Part shown: positions 50,638-59,190 of the stretch, in pieces | How the letters are laid out: each line of letters opens with the position of its first letter | Position numbering within the stretch: position 1 is the first letter of the stretch | Source: GCA-2731375 sp964344935 | Lineage (GTDB): Bacteria > Pseudomonadota > Alphaproteobacteria > GCA-2731375 | DNA length: 64,000 nucleotides | Assembly: GCA_964344935.1 (NCBI GenBank) | Contig: CAYFPL010000008.1 | Coordinates: 124,001-188,000 of the forward strand | Direction: 5' to 3' | The notes under the pieces: model-generated | Seen by the model: the letters and a program-made list of their open reading frames with translations, nothing else | The model's database searches: none | What the model was told of the DNA's origin: nothing | Translations under genes and position numbers: made by a program

Positions 50638-52803
50638 ATGAGTGAGACTTCGACAGAGGGCGGTGGAGTTCCACCGGCATCCGAGGCCGCAGGTCCGGAT
50701 GGTGGTGGCGGCTCAACGCCTTTTGACATCAATGGCCTGCTAACCGCGGGCTTCAACCGCATGCGTCAGGGCGACGTGGCCCTGGCCCTCGGCGTTTCCG
50801 CCATCCTGGTCGTACTGATCCTGCCTCTGCCCAGTTGGTTGCTGGACGGCGCTTTGGCGGTCTCCATCACCTTTTCGGTGATGATCCTGATGACCTGTCT
50901 GTTCATTACACGGCCATTGGAATTCTCCTCATTTCCGACCGTGCTGTTGATCGCGACCATGTTGCGATTGTCGCTTAATCTGGCATCGACGCGTCTAATC
51001 TTATCCGATGGACATGAAGGCACCCATGCCGCTGGCCGGGTAATCGAGGCATTTGGCAATTTTGTCATGAGCGGCAATTTTGTCATTGGCGTGATCGTTT
51101 TTTCGATCCTGATCATTGTGAACTTCATTGTCATAACAAAGGGCTCTGGCCGGATCGCCGAGGTCGCCGCACGTTTCAGCCTGGATGCCATGCCCGGCAA
51201 GCAGATGGCAATTGATGCAGATCTTTCTGCCGGACTGATCAACGAAGACGAGGCTCGCGCCAGGCGTCGCACGCTCGAAGATGAAAGCACCTTCTTTGGC
51301 GCCATGGATGGCGCCGCGAAGTTCGTTCGCGGCGATGCCATCGCCGGATTGCTGATCACATTCATCAACGTCATCGGCGGCATCATCGTTGGCGTCGCGC
51401 AGAACGATTTGACCTTTTCGGAAGCAACACAGTCATACACCTTGTTGACCGTGGGCGACGGCCTGGTCAGCCAGATCCCCGCCCTGATCGTCTCCACCGC
51501 ATCCGGCCTTTTGGTCTCCAAGGCCGGCGTGGTCGGCTCCGCCGATAAAGCATTGTTTTCGCAACTCTCCAGCTATCCAAAGGCCATGGGTCTGGTCAGC
51601 TTCATGCTATTGTGCCTGTCGCTGTTGCCGGGCCTGCCAATGCTGCCCTTCCTTATATTGGCAAGCATTACGGGTGCCCTTACCTGGAAGCTCTTCCGAC
51701 AGGCCGCCGTGGATCAGGAAGAAGCGGCCGAAGCCATCCAGCGGGAGAAGGAAGAGGCGGTACAGGCCGAGGAGCCGATTTCCACCGCGCTGGCCATCGA
51801 CGAACTGCGGATCGAACTGGGTTACGGCCTGCTTTCCTTGATCAATGACAGCCGAGGTCATCGCCTGACCGACCAGATCAAGGCCCTGCGTCGCCAAATT
51901 GCCGGTGACATGGGGTTCATCATGCCGTCGGTTCGTATCTTGGATAATATGCAGCTTCCCGCCAGCACCTACGCCTTGCGCATCAAGGAGGTTGAAGCCG
52001 GCCGGGGCGAGTTGCGCCCCGACAAACTATTGGTCATGGACCCGACGGGTGGCGAGATCGAGTTGCAGGGCGAACCGACAACGGAACCGACATTCAACCT
52101 ACCCGCCATGTGGGTCGATGAAGCTTTGCGGGAAGAGGCAAGCTTCCGTGGCTATACCGTGGTCGATCCGCCTACGGTCGTGACCACGCATTTGACGGAA
52201 GTGCTGCGCGACAATATGGCGGATCTTTTGTCCTATGCCGCGACCCAGCGACTGTTGAGCGATCTGCCCCAGGAACACCAGAAGCTGGTCGAGGACGTGG
52301 TGCCTGCGCAACTTTCCGTCACGGCGGTACAACGGGTGCTGCAACGGCTGCTATCAGAACGTATCTCCATACGCGATCTACCAACCATCCTGGAGGGTAT
52401 TGCAGAGGCCGTCGCCTTTACCCAGAACGTGGTGAATATCGCCGAACACGTGCGATCTAGACTGGCCCGCCAGATCAGCCATGCCTCGACCACAATGAAC
52501 GGCTATATCCCGCTGGTGCCGCTATCGCCAGAATGGGAGCAGGATTTCGCCGATTCCATTACCGGGCAAGGCGACGACATGCAGCTCGCCATGGCGCCGT
52601 CCAAACTGCAGGAATTCATCGGTCGCATCCGGGATGTGTTTGATGAACTGGTGGGCCAAGGCGAGATACCCGTCCTGTTGACCTCGCCCGCGGCACGGCC
52701 CTACGTGCGTTCGATCGTGGAACGCGTGCGGCCCACAACCCAGGTTCTATCTCAAAACGAGATACACCCCAGTGCCAAAATTCGCACTCTGGCGCAGATC
52801 TAA
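50638..52803 (+). CDS. flhA: Flagellar export gate protein FlhA
   Basis: This 721-residue component of the flagellar type III export gate has eight predicted membrane segments up to about residue 340. The FHIPEP-family signature region reads LEFSSFPTVLLIATMLRLSL (about 95-115), NLASTRLIL, and KGSGRIAEVAARFSLDAMPG (about 165-185). The large cytoplasmic domain (about 365-721) ends KIRTLAQI. Translation starts at ATG 50638, preceded only by a weak AAGG. It is 23 nt after flbD. FlhB is elsewhere. Confidence 0.95.
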   Translation: MSETSTEGGGVPPASEAAGPDGGGGSTPFDINGLLTAGFNRMRQGDVALALGVSAILVVLILPLPSWLLDGALAVSITFSVMILMTCLFITRPLEFSSFPTVLLIATMLRLSLNLASTRLILSDGHEGTHAAGRVIEAFGNFVMSGNFVIGVIVFSILIIVNFIVITKGSGRIAEVAARFSLDAMPGKQMAIDADLSAGLINEDEARARRRTLEDESTFFGAMDGAAKFVRGDAIAGLLITFINVIGGIIVGVAQNDLTFSEATQSYTLLTVGDGLVSQIPALIVSTASGLLVSKAGVVGSADKALFSQLSSYPKAMGLVSFMLLCLSLLPGLPMLPFLILASITGALTWKLFRQAAVDQEEAAEAIQREKEEAVQAEEPISTALAIDELRIELGYGLLSLINDSRGHRLTDQIKALRRQIAGDMGFIMPSVRILDNMQLPASTYALRIKEVEAGRGELRPDKLLVMDPTGGEIELQGEPTTEPTFNLPAMWVDEALREEASFRGYTVVDPPTVVTTHLTEVLRDNMADLLSYAATQRLLSDLPQEHQKLVEDVVPAQLSVTAVQRVLQRLLSERISIRDLPTILEGIAEAVAFTQNVVNIAEHVRSRLARQISHASTTMNGYIPLVPLSPEWEQDFADSITGQGDDMQLAMAPSKLQEFIGRIRDVFDELVGQGEIPVLLTSPAARPYVRSIVERVRPTTQVLSQNEIHPSAKIRTLAQI

Positions 52804-52818
52804 AGGACGTCTGGGGGC

Positions 52819-53835
52819 ATGCGACTTAGAACCTTTACCGCACCGACCATGTCGGAGGCCATGCAGCAGATCCGGGAGGCTCTGGGCGATGACGCCATCA
52901 TCGTCTCGTCGCATCAGAGCGACCGCGGCCGTGGCGTTCAGATCACCGCAGCAATCGAGGCCAACGACGATGCGCCCATGCCGGCATCCGACGCCGCTGC
53001 TGAAACAATCCCCGATGTAGAGACCAGTGCAGTCGTGGAAGAAGCGCCGGCGATTGATGGCGAACAATTGTTGGACTCCCTCCTCTACCACGATGTACCG
53101 CCGCTATTGGCCGACCGCCTGACAAGTGCAGGCGTCCGCAGTGCCACTGCCGATCCGGTTGAGGCGCTGGCGTCGAGCCTGGACAAACACTTCGACTTTC
53201 AACCTCTGACCGATACGGCGCGGCCGGTGATGCTGGTCGGCCCCGCGGGTGCCGGCAAGACCATCACCATCGCCAAGATGGCCACGGCCATGACCCTGCG
53301 AGGGGAGCCGGCGACCATCATTTCCACCGATACGGTCCGTTCAGGCGCCATTGCGCAACTGTCCGGTTACACTGATATCCTTGGCCTGCCCCTACTCTCG
53401 GCCGAGACGCCGGAGGATCTGCATGCCGCGATCCTGAACAATACCGGCTCGCGGCTTTTGATCGACACTCCCTCCACCAATCCCTTCAATGACGACGAAA
53501 TGTCCGATCTGGGCCGGTTTATCAGAATTGCCGATGTAGATCCGATCCTGGTTCTGCCCGCCGGCATGAACGCTAATGATGCCGGTGATGTCGCTGCCGC
53601 CTATGCGCGATTGGGTTGCCGCGCCTTGGTTATGACGCAACTGGATGCCACTAGGCGTCTCGGCGCCATTCTGGCCGGCGCTTACGGCGGGCATCTTGCT
53701 TTAAGCGTTGTCTCAATCTCCTCTTCCGTCGCAAGCGGTCTGACACCGATTAATCCGCTGTCCCTGGCGCGTGTCCTGCTTTGTGATCCGGAAGAAAGCA
53801 GCCTGTATGCGACAAGTGGAGTAAACCAAGCATGA
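52819..53835 (+). CDS. flhF: FlhF-like SRP-family GTPase
   Basis: This 338-residue SRP-type NTPase places the flagellum at the cell pole in many bacteria. The N-terminus MRLRTFTAPTMSEAMQQIRE is diagnostic. The G domain has an intact P-loop (VGPAGAGKTITIAK, about 140-153) and STDTVRSGAIAQLSGY. The G3 motif expected as DTAG reads DTPS (216-219), and the G4 motif expected as TKLD reads TQLD (273-276), so GTP hydrolysis may be altered. It overlaps flhG by 4 bp. Identification by order and N-terminus is firm; activity is uncertain. Confidence 0.88.
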   Translation: MRLRTFTAPTMSEAMQQIREALGDDAIIVSSHQSDRGRGVQITAAIEANDDAPMPASDAAAETIPDVETSAVVEEAPAIDGEQLLDSLLYHDVPPLLADRLTSAGVRSATADPVEALASSLDKHFDFQPLTDTARPVMLVGPAGAGKTITIAKMATAMTLRGEPATIISTDTVRSGAIAQLSGYTDILGLPLLSAETPEDLHAAILNNTGSRLLIDTPSTNPFNDDEMSDLGRFIRIADVDPILVLPAGMNANDAGDVAAAYARLGCRALVMTQLDATRRLGAILAGAYGGHLALSVVSISSSVASGLTPINPLSLARVLLCDPEESSLYATSGVNQA

Positions 53836-54665
53836 CCGCCGCGCCTAAGAAATCCATTGCCATGCACCCCGTCTCGGCGACGGCGGGCCGCAACGTCATC
53901 AATATCGCTTCAGGGAAGGGCGGCGTTGGCAAAACCTGGATGGCCATAACACTAAGTCACGCGATGGCGCGCAAAGGCGAAAACGTGCTGTTGTTTGACG
54001 CCGATTTCGGTCTAGCCAACGTGGATGTTCAATTGGGTCTCAACGCGGATAGAGACTTGGGCGGGGTTGTCGGCGGCCGGATCAGCATGAGCCAAGCCAT
54101 CACCCGCTTTGACGAAGGCGGTTTCGATATCATTGTCGGCAAGTCCGGATCCGGGCAGTTGGCCGATTTGGGCCGGACGCGGCTAAGTGAACTGAAGAGC
54201 GAATTGTGGCAACTGGCGCAACGCTATGACAGGGTGGTCATCGACCTGGGCGCGGGCCTTGAATCTGCCGTGCGATCCCTGACGCCAAAGGGCGGCATGA
54301 CCCTGGTAGTGGCCACCGACGAACCCACTTCACTTACCGACGCCTATGCCTACATAAAAGTCTCCATGCAGGAGAACCCCAAGGCAGATATGCGCCTGGT
54401 GATTAATCAGGCGGCCGATCACCGGGTCGGTGAACGTACCTATGGCGCCTTGGCCAAGGCCTGCCGCACATTTCTCGATTACACCCCGCCGTTGATGGGC
54501 ATCGTGCGCCGGGACGACCGCATTCCGGATGCCATACGCCGCCAGACCGCCTTTCTCTCCCGTTACCCCCAGGGCGATGCGGCCGAGGATCTGGACAAGC
54601 TAGCAGCGTCGATCCGCAAGCAGCCGGCCCGCGGCGTCAGAGGCGGTGCCAAGAAGAGCGCATGA
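53832..54665 (+). CDS. flhG: FlhG/FleN-type MinD-like ATPase
   Basis: This 277-residue ATPase counts or limits flagella. It has the deviant Walker A SGKGGVGKTWMAIT (about 27-40), the switch LLFDADFGLANVDVQLG (about 54-70) and VVIDLGAGLESAV (about 135). The residue after GKT is Trp, unusual but seen in related FlhG proteins. FlhG lies after flhF with an ATGA overlap, the conserved pair order, and overlaps the next small gene by 4 bp. The N-terminal 20 residues are a flexible extension; no membrane-targeting helix is obvious. Confidence 0.9.
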   Translation: MTAAPKKSIAMHPVSATAGRNVINIASGKGGVGKTWMAITLSHAMARKGENVLLFDADFGLANVDVQLGLNADRDLGGVVGGRISMSQAITRFDEGGFDIIVGKSGSGQLADLGRTRLSELKSELWQLAQRYDRVVIDLGAGLESAVRSLTPKGGMTLVVATDEPTSLTDAYAYIKVSMQENPKADMRLVINQAADHRVGERTYGALAKACRTFLDYTPPLMGIVRRDDRIPDAIRRQTAFLSRYPQGDAAEDLDKLAASIRKQPARGVRGGAKKSA

Positions 54666-55057
54666 ACAGCCCTCAGGAAAATCTGCGGCAAAGGCGGGCT
54701 TGCCTGACCACTGTGGCCAATCCAAGTCCTGAACGGGATAGGATCACAATTCTTTCCGGTGAGTTGCCGACGACCGGACGTGTCGGCCTCGGCCCCATCC
54801 ATGTGGACCTGCGTTATATCGCCGACCGTGACGTTATTGCCGCGGCCGCCCTGGCCACATATTTCGAGGTTGCCGCCCAAGAACCTTGCGAAACCCTGGA
54901 AGAATATGCGGATATGGTCCTGAATGACCTAAACAACGAACTTGTGCCGCGGTGGATCTGGCTGCGTCTGCAAAGCGGCGGCCACCAAGTTATCCAGCAG
55001 GATCAACAGCCGGCTTGGGATAATCACGGCCTCTTGGCCACAGTGGATTTCTCTTAG
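54662..55057 (+). CDS. Small protein with possible T-fold (QueF-like) resemblance
   Basis: This 131-residue protein is the last gene of the fliF operon, overlapping flhG by 4 bp. I do not recognise it firmly. The run VDLRYIADRDVIAAAALATY followed by YADMVLNDLNNELVPRWIWL (about 42-61 and 81-100) resembles the tunnelling-fold layout of QueF/GTP-cyclohydrolase-like proteins, where NxILDDLxxxLxPRWM is conserved. The catalytic Cys of QueF is not visible. It may be a degenerate T-fold protein with no enzymatic role. The stop lies 2 nt from a convergent gene. Confidence 0.55.
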   Translation: MNSPQENLRQRRACLTTVANPSPERDRITILSGELPTTGRVGLGPIHVDLRYIADRDVIAAAALATYFEVAAQEPCETLEEYADMVLNDLNNELVPRWIWLRLQSGGHQVIQQDQQPAWDNHGLLATVDFS

Positions 55058-55058
55058 A

Positions 55059-56282
55059 TCAGACGCCTGGGGTTCGTTGCAACGGTTCCAGTCCAAAGGC
55101 CAGGCGGCCCCAATTCTCCCGCAGCCGTTCCCCATCCATCAGGTAATGGGTGCGCAGGGCACTAATATCGCGGAAACACCGTTGCATGGGCTCGCCCTCG
55201 TTAATGGCGCTGCTGCCGCCTGCGATGAACAAGGTATCGACCACCCGCGCCGACATTTCCACGACGTGCTGGAGTTGTAGCTGCATGCGTGCCCGTTCCT
55301 CGAAGGTGATGGTTTCGCCATTGGGCACACGCTGGTTGACTAAATCCATGTAGGCCTGCGCTTCCGCCAGCAGCATAGCCTCGGCTGTGTCCAATTCCGC
55401 CGTGGCCTGGGCCAGGCGGCGCTGTATGGCGGGACTCTCGAAAAGCTTTTCGCCGGGCCGGAAGGCCGACGACTTAATCTGCGCGCGTTCTGTGAAGAAA
55501 TCGATGGCGCCAAGCGCGATGCCGACCGCAACTGCGGCGATCTCGGCATAGAAGATGGGTGACGCGGGACCTCCATAGAACGGGTTTTCATGCAGAACCC
55601 GGCCGGGTGCCGGCGATTTGTCCAGGTCGAAAAGTGAAAGTGCACGGCGCTTCGGGACGAACAGGGAATTCACCGCCGCCTGCTTGCTGCCCGTACCGCG
55701 CAACCCCATGACATTCCAGTTGTCGATTATCTCGTAATCGTCCTGATGGATCAGACAAACCACCAAATCGGACGGCGCCTTGCCGCCCGATGGGTCCGGC
55801 ACAATGGCATTGACTGCCAGCCAGTTGCTCAAATCGCAGCCCGAGGCGTAATTCCATTCGCCCGTCAGTTCGTAACCGCCCGACACGGGAGCCGCCCGGC
55901 CGGTTGGCGCAAAAATGAGGGGAAAGCGCAAATCGCCCTCGTCCGCGAATAGTTCATTTTGCGCTTCGGGCTCGTACTGCGCCGCCCACCAGGTGTGCGC
56001 AGACGTCAGGCTCAAGACCCAGCCGCTGCTGCCGCATCCGCGGGATACTTCGATCATGCAACGGACCATGGTGGGTAGGTCGAACTCATAGCCGCCGAAG
56101 CGCCTTGGCTGAACGATGCGGAAGAAACCGGCATCGAGAAAATCCTGCACCGTTTCGTCGGGCACCCGGCGCAGTTCCTCGCATTCGCCGGCGCGTTGCC
56201 GCAAGACAGGGATCATGGCACGGGCGCGCTCGACCATGCCCTTTGGCGTCAGGTCTTCATCAATTTCGTGGCGGTGACCCAT
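55059..56282 (-). CDS. Acyl-CoA dehydrogenase-fold flavoprotein (HsaA/HpaB-like)
   Basis: This 407-residue flavoprotein has the acyl-CoA dehydrogenase fold. It resembles two-component flavin monooxygenases such as HsaA more than true dehydrogenases: FFRIVQPRRFGGYEFDLPTM (about 52-71), SRGCGSSGWVLSLTSAHTWW (about 78-97), LTGEWNYASGCD (about 138) and VMGLRGTGSKQAAVNSLFVP (about 185-205). The start ATG at 56282 overlaps the enoyl-CoA hydratase stop by 1 nt (TGATG); an ATG 18 bp earlier is possible. It is last in a four-gene catabolic operon. The substrate is unknown; no flavin reductase partner is in the window. Confidence 0.85.
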   Translation of the reverse strand: MGHRHEIDEDLTPKGMVERARAMIPVLRQRAGECEELRRVPDETVQDFLDAGFFRIVQPRRFGGYEFDLPTMVRCMIEVSRGCGSSGWVLSLTSAHTWWAAQYEPEAQNELFADEGDLRFPLIFAPTGRAAPVSGGYELTGEWNYASGCDLSNWLAVNAIVPDPSGGKAPSDLVVCLIHQDDYEIIDNWNVMGLRGTGSKQAAVNSLFVPKRRALSLFDLDKSPAPGRVLHENPFYGGPASPIFYAEIAAVAVGIALGAIDFFTERAQIKSSAFRPGEKLFESPAIQRRLAQATAELDTAEAMLLAEAQAYMDLVNQRVPNGETITFEERARMQLQLQHVVEMSARVVDTLFIAGGSSAINEGEPMQRCFRDISALRTHYLMDGERLRENWGRLAFGLEPLQRTPGV

Positions 56283-57064
56283 CAATCGGGTTCCTGCCAT
56301 TTCGGCGCCCGCTTTTCCATGAAGGCGGCTAGGCCTTCGGCTGAATCCGCTGTCGCCACCACATTACACATGGTCTCGGCCACGTTCTCCACGCTTCGCC
56401 GGTAGTCATCATCGACAGCGCGCATGTAGGCATCCCGGCCCAGTTTCATCACCACCGGCGATTTATCCGCGAGCTTCCCGGCCAATTCCATGGCCTTGTC
56501 CATGACTTGGCCATGGGGCATGACGTGGTTGACGATCCCTAGGTCATGGGCCGTCTGGGCGTCGAAATCGTCGCCTGTGAACAGGTATTCAAAGGCGCGA
56601 TGCCGTCCCGCCATGCGCGGCAGATGCACAAAATGCAAGGCCGGGATCAAGCCCACGTTAATCTCGGGATAACCGAAGGTGGCGCTCTCACCGGCGATCA
56701 CCATGTTGCAGGAAACCGCCACGGTCATGCCACCCGCCCGTGCCGCACCTTCCACGGCAGCGATGGAAGGCTTGCCCAGGCGGTATTGTACGTCATTCAA
56801 CTCGAAATAGAGGCGCTCGAGAAAGCGGCGCATGCCCTCCCCATCCACGCCTTTGACTACGGACAGGTCGAGCCCGGCGCAGAACGTCTTCTCCAGAGCC
56901 GAGGCGACGATCACCGCGCGGACGCCGTCGTCTTCCCCAGCCTTGCGCAGGGCAGCGATAATCTCTTTGACGAAATCCAGGCTCAGGGCGTTGACCGGGG
57001 CCCGGTTCAGCCGCAGCACCGCGATGCGGTCGGCAACGTCATAGTCGATATGCTTGAAGCTCAT
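56282..57064 (-). CDS. Enoyl-CoA hydratase/isomerase family protein
   Basis: This 260-residue crotonase-fold protein has the oxyanion-hole segments FCAGLDLSVV (about 61) and KPSIAAVEGAARAGGMTVAV (about 98-117). FGYPEINVGLIP (about 129) carries a Glu at the position of a crotonase catalytic acid. The C-terminal half has the usual helices. It starts 5 nt after the acyl-CoA dehydrogenase gene and is followed by the flavoprotein with a 1-nt overlap. The likely role is hydration or isomerisation in beta-oxidation of an unidentified acyl-CoA. Confidence 0.92.
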   Translation of the reverse strand: MSFKHIDYDVADRIAVLRLNRAPVNALSLDFVKEIIAALRKAGEDDGVRAVIVASALEKTFCAGLDLSVVKGVDGEGMRRFLERLYFELNDVQYRLGKPSIAAVEGAARAGGMTVAVSCNMVIAGESATFGYPEINVGLIPALHFVHLPRMAGRHRAFEYLFTGDDFDAQTAHDLGIVNHVMPHGQVMDKAMELAGKLADKSPVVMKLGRDAYMRAVDDDYRRSVENVAETMCNVVATADSAEGLAAFMEKRAPKWQEPD

Positions 57065-57069
57065 GGGTC

Positions 57070-58227
57070 TCAGGTATTCCGGCGGGGCAGAATGCCCAAT
57101 TCCTTGGAGACGATCTGCAGCATCACCTCGTTGGCGCCGCCGCCGATGCTGACCAGTTTCATGTCGCGGAAAACGCGGGAGATACGGTTCTCGGCCATAT
57201 AGCCCTGTCCGCCCCAGAACTGCAGCATTTGCGGCGGCATCTCGGTGGCCGCAACCCCAACCAGGTACTTCGCCATCGAGGCCAGCTTGGTCACGTTGCC
57301 CCCTGCCACATACCGTTCCGTGGCGCGGTAAAGGAGCGAGCGAATGGCTTCCAATTGCGACTGCATTTCCGCCATTTTGTAGTGCATCACCTGGTTTTCC
57401 AGGATCGGCCGGCCGAAAGCGGTGCGCTGGCGGGTATATTCGATGGTCTCTTCCAAGGCGTCCTCAAGGAACGTGATGGTCCGCGCCACGGCATAGAGAC
57501 GCTCTTCCTGGAACTGCTCCATCTGGTAGGTGAAGCCGCGGCCCTCCTCGCCGATGCGGTTGCGCTGAGGCACGCGCACATCGTCGAAGTGAATGTGACC
57601 GGTGTCGGAACAGAGAAGACCCAGTTTCTTCAGCTTCTGTTTCGAGATGCCGGGACTGTCCATAGGCACCATGATCAGGGTTTTGTTGCCGTGGGGGCCG
57701 TTATCCTCGTCCGTGTTGCACAGCATGCACATCCAATCCGCCTGGATGGAGTTGGAGATGAACATCTTGTTGCCGTTAATGACGTAGTCGTCGCCGTCCT
57801 TGCGGGCGAAAGATTTGACCGAGGAGACATCCGAGCCCGAACCCTGTTCCGTAACGCCGATGCAGCCCACCATATCCCCGGCGATGGCGGGGGCCAGGAA
57901 TTCCCGGCGCAACTCATCGCTGCCATGGGTGGCGAGCGCCGGCGTCGCCATGTTGCTCTGCACCCCGATGGCGGTGGATACCCCCTGCGCCTTGGCATGG
58001 CCCATTTCTTCGGCGAAGGCGACCTCGAAGGAATAATCCAATTCCATACCACCGAATTCCGCCGGTTTCGAAATGCCCAATATGCCTGCTTCACCCATCT
58101 TCTTGCAGATGTCGTGCAGGGGCATCATTTCCGCTTCTTCCCATTCATCCACGTACGGATTGATGTCGTTCTGCACGATATTGGCGACGGTACGGCGCAA
58201 CTCGATATGTTCTGGGGTCTCCTGCAT
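57070..58227 (-). CDS. Acyl-CoA dehydrogenase
   Basis: This is a 385-residue FAD enzyme for alpha,beta-oxidation of an acyl-CoA. I took the ATG at 58227, which has AGGAG 5 nt upstream and starts MQETPEHIELRRTV; an upstream ATG would add 36 atypical residues. Markers are GILGISKPAEFGGMELDYSF (about 53-72), GCIGVTEQGSGSDVSSVKSF (FAD-contact region, about 120-140), TAFGRPILENQVMHYKMAEM (about 285-305) and FWGGQGYMAENRISRVFRDM (about 345-364). It sits between the TauD-like dioxygenase (26 nt) and the hydratase (5 nt). Confidence 0.94.
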   Translation of the reverse strand: MQETPEHIELRRTVANIVQNDINPYVDEWEEAEMMPLHDICKKMGEAGILGISKPAEFGGMELDYSFEVAFAEEMGHAKAQGVSTAIGVQSNMATPALATHGSDELRREFLAPAIAGDMVGCIGVTEQGSGSDVSSVKSFARKDGDDYVINGNKMFISNSIQADWMCMLCNTDEDNGPHGNKTLIMVPMDSPGISKQKLKKLGLLCSDTGHIHFDDVRVPQRNRIGEEGRGFTYQMEQFQEERLYAVARTITFLEDALEETIEYTRQRTAFGRPILENQVMHYKMAEMQSQLEAIRSLLYRATERYVAGGNVTKLASMAKYLVGVAATEMPPQMLQFWGGQGYMAENRISRVFRDMKLVSIGGGANEVMLQIVSKELGILPRRNT

Positions 58228-58253
58228 ACCCACTCCTACAAATTCTGTTGTCT

Positions 58254-59105
58254 CTAAACGGGCCGATCGCCGCTGATTATAGTCCGCCACATGGTCCGTC
58301 GGGTGCCGGCAGGCATGTCGAGCACGGTGGCGCAATGCATGGTGACCGCGTTGTCCCAGGCCACCAGGTCGCCCTTATGCCAACGGTAGCTGAAGCAATA
58401 ACGCTCTTGCAGGCAATGGTCGTAGAGTTCCTGCAGCAACGCCGCGCTCTCGTCCTCAGCCATTTCCATGATCCGCACCGTGAATCCGGGATTGACGAAG
58501 ATCGCCTTTTGTCCGGTTTCCGGCTGTGTACGTATGACGGGATGGTAGACTTCCGGCGTTTCGGCCTTTTCATCGTCTGTCAGTTCACTGCGAATGCCCC
58601 GGTTATCCACCTGCAGGCGGGTGCGGTGATGATAGTTGTGTGCTGCCGTCAGGCCATCAAGTCGGGTTTTCATCTCGTCTGAAAGCTCGTCGTAGGCTGC
58701 CGCCAGGTCGCAAAAAAGGGTATCGCCGCCGCCGTCGGGTATTTCGATGCCGTACAAGGTTGTGGCCCGCGATGGTTTCGCTTTGTAGGAGATATCGGAA
58801 TGCCAATAGCTGCCTGCATCCGCCAATCCCAATGGTTTGCCGTCCTCCACCACGGTGGAGATCATCAGGATCTCGGGATAGTTGTTATGATGGTAATCCT
58901 TCAGGACGTGTTTCTCCAACGGCCCGAAATGGCGGGAGAATTTCAGCAACTGCGGCTCCGTCAAGTCCTGACTGGGAAATGACAGAACCCGGTATTTGAA
59001 CCAGGCATCGTCAATTTCGGCATAGGCAGCTTCGTCCAGCGGTTCTGAAAGGTCCACATCATGGACCCGTGCCAGGAACGTCTCGCCCAATTGCTCGATA
59101 CGCAT
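58254..59105 (-). CDS. TauD/TfdA-family Fe(II)/2-oxoglutarate dioxygenase
   Basis: This 283-residue enzyme has the facial triad visible: WHSDISYKAKPS (His-X-Asp, about 98), and the distal His in DNAVTMHCATVLDMPAGTRRTMWR (about 255), whose final Arg binds 2-oxoglutarate. The start ATG at 59105 has GAGG upstream and begins MRIEQLGETF; an earlier ATG at 59165 is possible. The family oxidises taurine, aromatic phenoxy acids, carnitine-like compounds and others. It leads the operon with the acyl-CoA dehydrogenase. The substrate is not deducible from the motif. Confidence 0.92.
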   Translation of the reverse strand: MRIEQLGETFLARVHDVDLSEPLDEAAYAEIDDAWFKYRVLSFPSQDLTEPQLLKFSRHFGPLEKHVLKDYHHNNYPEILMISTVVEDGKPLGLADAGSYWHSDISYKAKPSRATTLYGIEIPDGGGDTLFCDLAAAYDELSDEMKTRLDGLTAAHNYHHRTRLQVDNRGIRSELTDDEKAETPEVYHPVIRTQPETGQKAIFVNPGFTVRIMEMAEDESAALLQELYDHCLQERYCFSYRWHKGDLVAWDNAVTMHCATVLDMPAGTRRTMWRTIISGDRPV

Positions 59106-59190
59106 CACAATCCTCGTCCTTGCCCTTCCCTTACCTAACCTATTGGGCGCATCATAGGCCAGCAATGATACAGATCATCGGAGTAATGCC

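Noticed and set aside
57229..58257. 342-residue open frame antisense to the acyl-CoA dehydrogenase
   Set aside because: It is a shadow of a well-supported gene, His/Arg/Gly-rich in composition, with no recognisable domain.
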